Of a stretch of DNA of 6,323 nucleotides, positions 5,722 through 6,323 are shown one piece after another. Location of the stretch: assembly GCA_002437575.1 (NCBI GenBank), contig DJQK01000079.1:2630-8952 (forward strand). The letters run 5' to 3'. The DNA comes from Clostridiales bacterium UBA6388. GTDB lineage: Bacteria > Bacillota > Clostridia > Oscillospirales > Oscillospiraceae. The translations under genes and the position numbers were made by a program. Numbering within the stretch: the first letter of the stretch is position 1; each line of letters starts with the position of its first letter. The notes beneath the pieces are model-generated. The model was not told the DNA's origin, ran no database searches, and was given only the letters and a program-made list of their open reading frames with translations.

Positions 5722-5735
5722 TGATATAGAGTTCC

Positions 5736-5768
5736 AGAGGGACGCCCGGATTGGGCGCCCCTCTTTTT
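5736..5768 (+). terminator. Intrinsic terminator after hpf
   Basis: GAGGGACGCCC (5737-5747) pairs with GGGCGCCCCTC (5753-5763), with one A-C mismatch, around the loop GGATT. A-T at 5736/5764 extends the stem. Five T follow (5764-5768). It lies 15 bases past the hpf stop and separates hpf from the rRNA promoters. Confidence 0.9.
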
Positions 5769-5850
5769 GTACACACAAGATGTGGATAGATGGCAAAAAC
5801 GCACAAAAGGCAAGGCATGGTCTTTGTGGAAAAAGACGGCGAAAAATGTG

Positions 5851-5878
5851 TTGACTTTTGTCTTGAAGCTGGTATAAT
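5851..5878 (+). promoter_or_regulatory. rRNA operon promoter P1
   Basis: TTGACT (5851-5856), a 16-base spacer, TGG, then consensus TATAAT (5873-5878). First of three tandem promoters pointing toward the predicted 16S gene. Confidence 0.8.
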
Positions 5879-5924
5879 AACACCTGCGTTCGGCAGAGCG
5901 CCTGATTTTGAAAATCGTTTCGAA

Positions 5925-5980
5925 AAAGTCAAAGAAAACGTGAAAAAGTTCTTGACAAGTGAGAAACGAAATGATATAAT
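5925..5980 (+). promoter_or_regulatory. rRNA operon promoter P2 with A-rich upstream element
   Basis: Perfect consensus TTGACA (5952-5957), 17-base spacer, TATAAT (5975-5980). The 25 bases before the -35 are A-rich (A runs near 5925 and 5943), as in an UP element. A G lies 7 bases after the -10 (5987), a possible GTP start as known for Bacillus rRNA promoters; the start point itself is inferred. Confidence 0.88.
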
Positions 5981-6086
5981 CAGCAAGCTTTCTTCGGAAA
6001 GCGAATCACACCGAAATACAGCGAAGAAAAGAAATTGAAAATAGTTCTTGACAAGCTCGAAACGATGTGATAGAATCAATAAGCTT
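5947..6086 (+). repeat. Duplicated 44-bp promoter unit (P2 and P3)
   Basis: Positions 5947-5990 and 6043-6086 align without gaps at a 96-bp offset and match at 36 of 44 bases. Shared blocks are AGTTCTTGACAAG, GAAACGA, TGATA, AATCA and AAGCTT. The similarity includes spacer and downstream bases that sigma does not require, so it looks like a tandem duplication of one promoter. Confidence 0.75.
6023..6076 (+). promoter_or_regulatory. rRNA operon promoter P3 with A-rich upstream element
   Basis: TTGACA (6048-6053), 17-base spacer, TAGAAT (6071-6076), with an A-rich stretch from about 6023 to 6043 as an UP-like element. G at 6083 is in the same place relative to the -10 as in P2. The -10 departs from consensus at one base, so P3 should be somewhat weaker than P2. 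Confidence 0.85.
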
Positions 6087-6106
6087 GCTGAACGGTGAGC
6101 GAAAGA

Positions 6107-6140
6107 CCGCGATCGACGCGGAGTGCACCTTGTAAATTAA
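6107..6140 (+). promoter_or_regulatory. rRNA leader boxB-like hairpin and boxA-like antitermination site
   Basis: CCGCG (6107-6111) and CGCGG (6117-6121) form a 5-bp hairpin with loop ATCGA. Three bases later TGCACCTTGTAAATTAA (6124-6140) resembles the TGTTCTTTGAAAA-type boxA of Firmicutes rRNA leaders, where NusB and S10 bind for antitermination. Hairpin followed by boxA is the expected order. The boxA match is approximate. Confidence 0.5.
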
Positions 6141-6151
6141 ACAACGAGAAA

Positions 6152-6210
6152 CATGAACAAACACCTTGGACAATTTAGGTTTTTAGAAACCAAAAACAAG
6201 TTGTTCGATG
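6152..6210 (+). other. Long hairpin in the rRNA leader
   Basis: CAT-GAACAA (6152-6160) pairs with TTGTTC-g-ATG (6201-6210). CTTG (6165-6168) pairs with CAAG (6197-6200). GGTTT (6178-6182) pairs with AAACC (6187-6191) around TTAG at the tip. This makes a three-step stem-loop in the transcribed leader. There is no terminator T tract. It may take part in 16S processing; its role is inferred. Confidence 0.55.
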
Positions 6211-6224
6211 AATGTCGAAAAGAG

Positions 6225-6237
6225 ATTCTTTGAATAG
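6225..6237 (+). promoter_or_regulatory. Second boxA-like site in the rRNA leader
   Basis: ATTCTTTGAATAG contains TTCTTTGAA, close to the Firmicutes boxA core TTCTTTGAAAA. It lies about 80 bases before the predicted 16S start. Which of the two boxA-like sites is used cannot be decided from sequence alone. Confidence 0.4.
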
Positions 6238-6284
6238 CCAACGAAAATTCTTGAGTAAAGCTAGAAGCGAACTTAAGGTAATTG

Positions 6285-6310
6285 ATTTTAGAGCTTTCGG
6301 GCTTTAAGAT
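6285..6310 (+). other. Hairpin just upstream of 16S rRNA
   Basis: ATTTTAGAGC (6285-6294) pairs with GCTTTAAGAT (6301-6310), 10 bp including two G-U pairs, with a TTTCGG loop. It ends five bases before the predicted mature 16S 5' end and is likely part of the precursor removed during maturation. Confidence 0.5.
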
Positions 6311-6315
6311 ACCAT

Positions 6316-6323
6316 TTTATTGA
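6316..6323 (+). rRNA. rrs: Probable first 8 bases of 16S rRNA
   Basis: The window ends in TTTATTGA, which fits the start of Firmicutes 16S (for example TTTATCGGAGAGTTTGATC in Bacillus). The diagnostic GAGTTTGATC would begin just outside the window. The call rests mainly on the tandem promoters and leader before it. Confidence 0.55.

Noticed and set aside
5053..5883. 276-codon minus-strand frame
   Set aside because: It is antisense to hpf and crosses the hpf promoter, terminator and rRNA P1.
5790..6038. 82-codon plus-strand frame in the rRNA promoter region
   Set aside because: It overlaps P1 and P2 and has no proper ribosome binding site; its Lys/Asn-rich composition reflects A-rich promoter DNA.

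Overview
The window looks like chromosomal DNA of a spore-forming, moderately GC-rich member of the Clostridia, with an Oscillospirales-type lineage as a guess. Evidence: a dipicolinate synthase pair (dpaA-dpaB), a long-form ribosome hibernation factor, a DUF4364 family protein, consensus SigA-type promoters and rRNA promoters of the Firmicutes style. The taxonomic placement is inference; no 16S body lies in the window.

Layout. The left edge holds the 3' third of metK (+), closely followed by a complete UDP-N-acetylmannosamine dehydrogenase gene (wecC type, +) with its own promoter overlapping the metK end. A strong near-perfect hairpin at 1676-1703 separates it from the convergent dpaA-dpaB operon (-, 3131 to 1714), which makes the spore metabolite dipicolinic acid. 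Upstream of dpaA is a 347-base gap holding a CATANNNTA-type -10 (mother-cell sigma-like), a terminator, and a 161-bp imperfect palindrome with 15-bp terminal inverted repeats. The palindrome ends exactly on the stop codon of the next gene, a secreted CAP-domain protein (-) with a Cys cluster and a Pro/Thr/Asp linker.

Divergent from that gene is a two-gene (+) unit with a 4-nt overlap: a DUF4364 protein and a 70-residue XRE-type helix-turn-helix protein. Next comes hpf (+) with a near-consensus promoter, a 5' UTR stem-loop and a terminator.

The last 550 bases carry no gene. They form the promoter and leader region of an rRNA operon: three tandem SigA promoters (two of them a recognisable duplication 96 bp apart), boxB/boxA-like antitermination elements, leader hairpins, and probably the first 8 bases of 16S rRNA at the right edge.

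How the genes relate: dpaA and dpaB act together on one substrate, and DUF4364 and XRE are probably translated together. The other genes look like independently controlled housekeeping units. I see no defence, mobile or biosynthetic system that would count as a new system. The palindromic element at 3319-3479 is the least explained structure.
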